A DNA stretch of 64,000 nucleotides from Colius striatus (lineage: Eukaryota > Chordata > Aves > Coliiformes > Coliidae), in contig NC_084764.1 in NCBI RefSeq assembly GCF_028858725.1, positions 19,333,501 to 19,397,500 on the forward strand, given 5' to 3'. Both the position numbers and the translations under genes were made by a program. Below the pieces are notes generated by a model. That model was given only the letters and a program-made list of their open reading frames with translations, was not told where the DNA came from and did not search any database. Position 1 is the first letter of the stretch. Each line of letters starts with the position of its first letter. Shown in pieces: positions 60,626 to 64,000 of this stretch.

Positions 60626-61744
60626 TCAGTGAATCTTAATCTATGCGTGTATGTAGCTAGTAAAACTCCATCGTAGAAATATCCCTTTTGCTTGTTACAT
60701 TTGAAACAGCTGTTATCTTTTAAAACAGCTGTTTAAACAGAGATTATTTGTTAAAGCTGTTAACGTTTAAAAATTCCATGTGTTAGAGTACTGGTAGCAT
60801 AGCCAGACAAATTTTGGCTAGAGTTTTGTATTAGATAGGTGAGAGATAGGTGGTCTATCTCTTCCAGGCTGTTTCACTGCTATTTCTGATGCCTATTTAT
60901 TCCTGAAAGGCCTCCTTTTCAGCAGAGTTGTGGGGTCTTTGGACTCATGCAGTAGACCAGGGATTTGGGAGCAGAGGTGCCCAGGCTGCTTCTGCTGAGG
61001 GCAGCTGAGACTGCAAAGAGCTCTCAGCTTTGCTCAGTATGGGCCCTGCTTGATATAGCCTGGCTTTTTTACTGTGAAGCTGGATTTAAACCTGTGCAGT
61101 GTGTTTGTGGAACACTGCATCAAAGCTAAAAAGCTCTTCCAGAATCGTAAATGCTCTGAACACAGCATATAACTATTCTGCAGTGCAGACACTGCTAATG
61201 CGTTTCTGGCTACCTGCCAATCAAAATTGGCTACCTGCTAAGACAGCTTATGTGTCTTTTTGTCTGTAACGTGGCTCGTAGCTTGGATGGACTGTACATG
61301 AAAAGTTAGATTAGATTTCTCTACTTGGCATCCCTTTGTAATAATGAGGGCTTTGCAAATTTTTAATATGCTAGAGAGAGGAGACATTAAACTGCTTAAA
61401 CTCATTCCCCTAGCGTAGTATTTGCATAATTCTCATTGTAAGGCTGTTAGAAGAAGCTTTTGGAGTTCTGCAGTCGAAAAAAATGTGATTTTTTTTTTTT
61501 TTTTAGGACATATTAACTGTTTGGAGATCTGTAGAACTCGCAGTTTTAACAGCACAAAGTTTACTGCGATGCAATGCTATTTTTAAAGAGAGGTTTTTTG
61601 CATTGATTTTCACGGGAAATGAGCTTGTAAAACATTTTACAAGACACTCTTTGGCAGATCATATTGATGATAACACTTTCTTCAGAATTATTCTGCAAGA
61701 ATATGGCTCATGTGCCTTGTAAAGAAAATATACTTACATTTCAG

Positions 61745-61852
61745 ATCATAGAATGGTAGGGGTTGGAAGGGACCTTTAGAGATCATCTAGTCCAACCCCC
61801 CTGCAGAAGCACGTCCACCTGGATCAGGTCGCATAGGAACATGTCCAGGCAG
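61745..61852 (-). mobile_element. CR1 3'-end fragment (young subfamily)
   Basis: ATCATAGAATGGTAGGGGTT followed by GGAAGGGACC and onward to CATGTCCAGGCAG closely matches the last 100 bp of the young CR1 copies. This is an extreme 5' truncation inserted in SRP54 intron 1. Confidence 0.92.
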
Positions 61853-63542
61853 ATCACATAAAAGCCTCTTCAGCAAAGTATTAAGATGGACATCCGTATC
61901 TGTTGGCAGACTACTCTGCACATATGTTAGAGGCAGAGCTCCCTAGGAAGCATAGACTGATTTTTAATTTTTTTTACGGGATAGGGAGATGGCATGGTAA
62001 TGTATGTCACTTTGGAATTGCACGTACATGCAATGTACATTACATCTAAAGCATGTAAATACATTTATTTGCATCATTTGCTACACCTGAGGCTTGTACT
62101 TAGACTGTATTTATTTAACCTCCATCTTCTTAAACTTCTGTAGACTTTGTTCTGCATTGTGACCTCGGCATTGTAGGGGTTGGACTGGCAGTGGGAGTGT
62201 TTTTCTTGTTTTGAGGTTTTTTTTTTTAACCTGCCACCTTCATGACAATACTATAGTTTGGCAAAGCAGTCAGGAAGTTGGCTTACATGGGTGACTTATC
62301 TACTTTCTAATATATGTTTGTACTTATAAACACATCGTAAACCTTGCTTTTTGGGGCTGTGCAGCTAGTAAATCTCATTGTGTATATAATGAACTTTCTA
62401 TCTTGCCTAGGTTGGAGCCCTCTGTCTTAAATAAAATAAGAATGTAACTAATGATGTGTTCTTCGTGTTACTAAATGGACAGGCTTTTATTACCTGTTTT
62501 CTTTCCTACTCATTTGAGAGAGGAGGAAGTACCAAAAATTTTGAAGTCCCAGCTGCTTAGATTACACATCTTCTCGTTATTGGAAGTTTGCTTTCAGTTC
62601 TGTAAGGATAAACTTAAATGTAAGATTCTGGATTCAGCTATCAGCAAGAGAGTATTTTCAGCTGGGTACAAGAAAATAACTGTGAAATTGGAGGATACAA
62701 AAAGTATCTGAAGTGCTCCATTTCAGAAGTAACTATGGTGGTGCAACTTTTTTGCTCTTCAGATAAATTTTGGCTTGCCCTTTTTCAGAATTTTAGATTG
62801 CAGTTACTGCCATGTGTCTCTTGAATATCTGTCACCTTGTATAGGAGGTAGAGTGCTTTAGCATGTTAATTAGACATCAGAAACCCTTCAGAAATTAACT
62901 TTTGTGATTTCCTGACTCTTAGTTCTGGTGTGCTTTAGGTTTCTATGTAAGATTTGTGCCTATAGTGAACAAAAATAGTCTGAATTTCCATTGCCATTAA
63001 AAAAAAATGCAAATTTTACTTTTTAAAATGAAAGTATGTTTGTAGGGTGGCTGAAATGAGAAATTCAGTTTGATTCAGTGTAAGGTAGATAAAAGTGAAC
63101 CAATAAATAATGTTCAGTTTTGCTAGTAAAATATTTTGCTTCTGATCATACTGTCTTTGCAGGATGCAGAATTTCTAGACTATTCTACCTAATGTTGTTT
63201 CTGTCCTGTAGCATATTGCTGACAAGAAGATAAGAAACAGTTAGCATTCTTTCTGGAAGTCTGTCTGTACTGGGTTTTTTTCATGGTCAATCCAATGCAC
63301 AAATATTCCAGACAGTGAAATTCTTCCTAATGGCACTGTGGATTCTCTGTTTTTAAGTAGGCCATCAGGATAACCTAAAATTAACTTCAGGCCAATATTT
63401 CGTAAAAATAACTTAGAAAGTAAAACTTGTGTGCTTGCTGGAATGTAAATGTGGTTTCTTAACCCAAAAGATACTGGAGTAATTAATTTGTGAAGGCTTA
63501 GCTTCAACTAGTTTTAAATTTAATATCTTTTTTTTTTTTCAG

Positions 63543-64000
<458 letters not shown>

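Larger units (their letters stand above)
59985..63542 (+). other. SRP54: SRP54 intron 1
   Basis: A 3.6-kb intron from GTGAGT to a T-rich tract and CAG at 63,542. It contains a pyrimidine-rich run (60,516–60,552), two CR1 tail fragments, and a 78-codon reading frame at 62,475 with no recognisable relatives. Confidence 0.6.

Overview
The window is nuclear DNA from a bird, most likely a neoavian. Evidence: several CR1 retrotransposons with the avian 8-bp 3' tail repeat, a solo LTR of a kind I associate with bird ERVL elements, ancient palindromic elements of the sort common in archosaurs and turtles, spliced genes with long introns, and CpG-island promoters. The locus corresponds to the BAZ1A–SRP54 neighbourhood (human 14q13.2).

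Layout: (1) 1–2060 is a CpG island holding the first coding exon of BAZ1A on the minus strand; the rest of BAZ1A lies to the left of the window. (2) 2061–34,960 is a 33-kb gene-poor interval. It holds four CR1 copies or fragments, older repeats, and an isolated CpG-rich patch near 9.6–9.9 kb with a canonical CTCF-type motif. I find no supportable protein-coding gene there. (3) 34,978–59,409 is a complete eight-exon minus-strand gene that I assembled exon by exon. All splice phases agree and it encodes a 301-residue class I SAM-dependent methyltransferase-like protein that I cannot name. Its introns carry a solo ERVL-type LTR with a 5-bp target duplication, an old CR1 near 48.3 kb, a longer CR1 near 56.3–57.2 kb and an ancient palindromic element near 44.6 kb. 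(4) 58,560–60,470 is a second CpG island. It is a bidirectional promoter between the methyltransferase (leftward) and SRP54 (rightward). (5) SRP54 follows on the plus strand, with a probable non-coding exon 1, a 3.6-kb intron, and coding exon 2, which starts the signal recognition particle 54-kDa GTPase. The gene continues beyond the right edge.

Functionally the named genes are housekeeping: chromatin remodelling (BAZ1A) and protein targeting to the ER (SRP54). The most interesting content is the unnamed methyltransferase, which combines a Cys-rich segment with a DOT1-like set of SAM-binding motifs and shares a promoter with SRP54.
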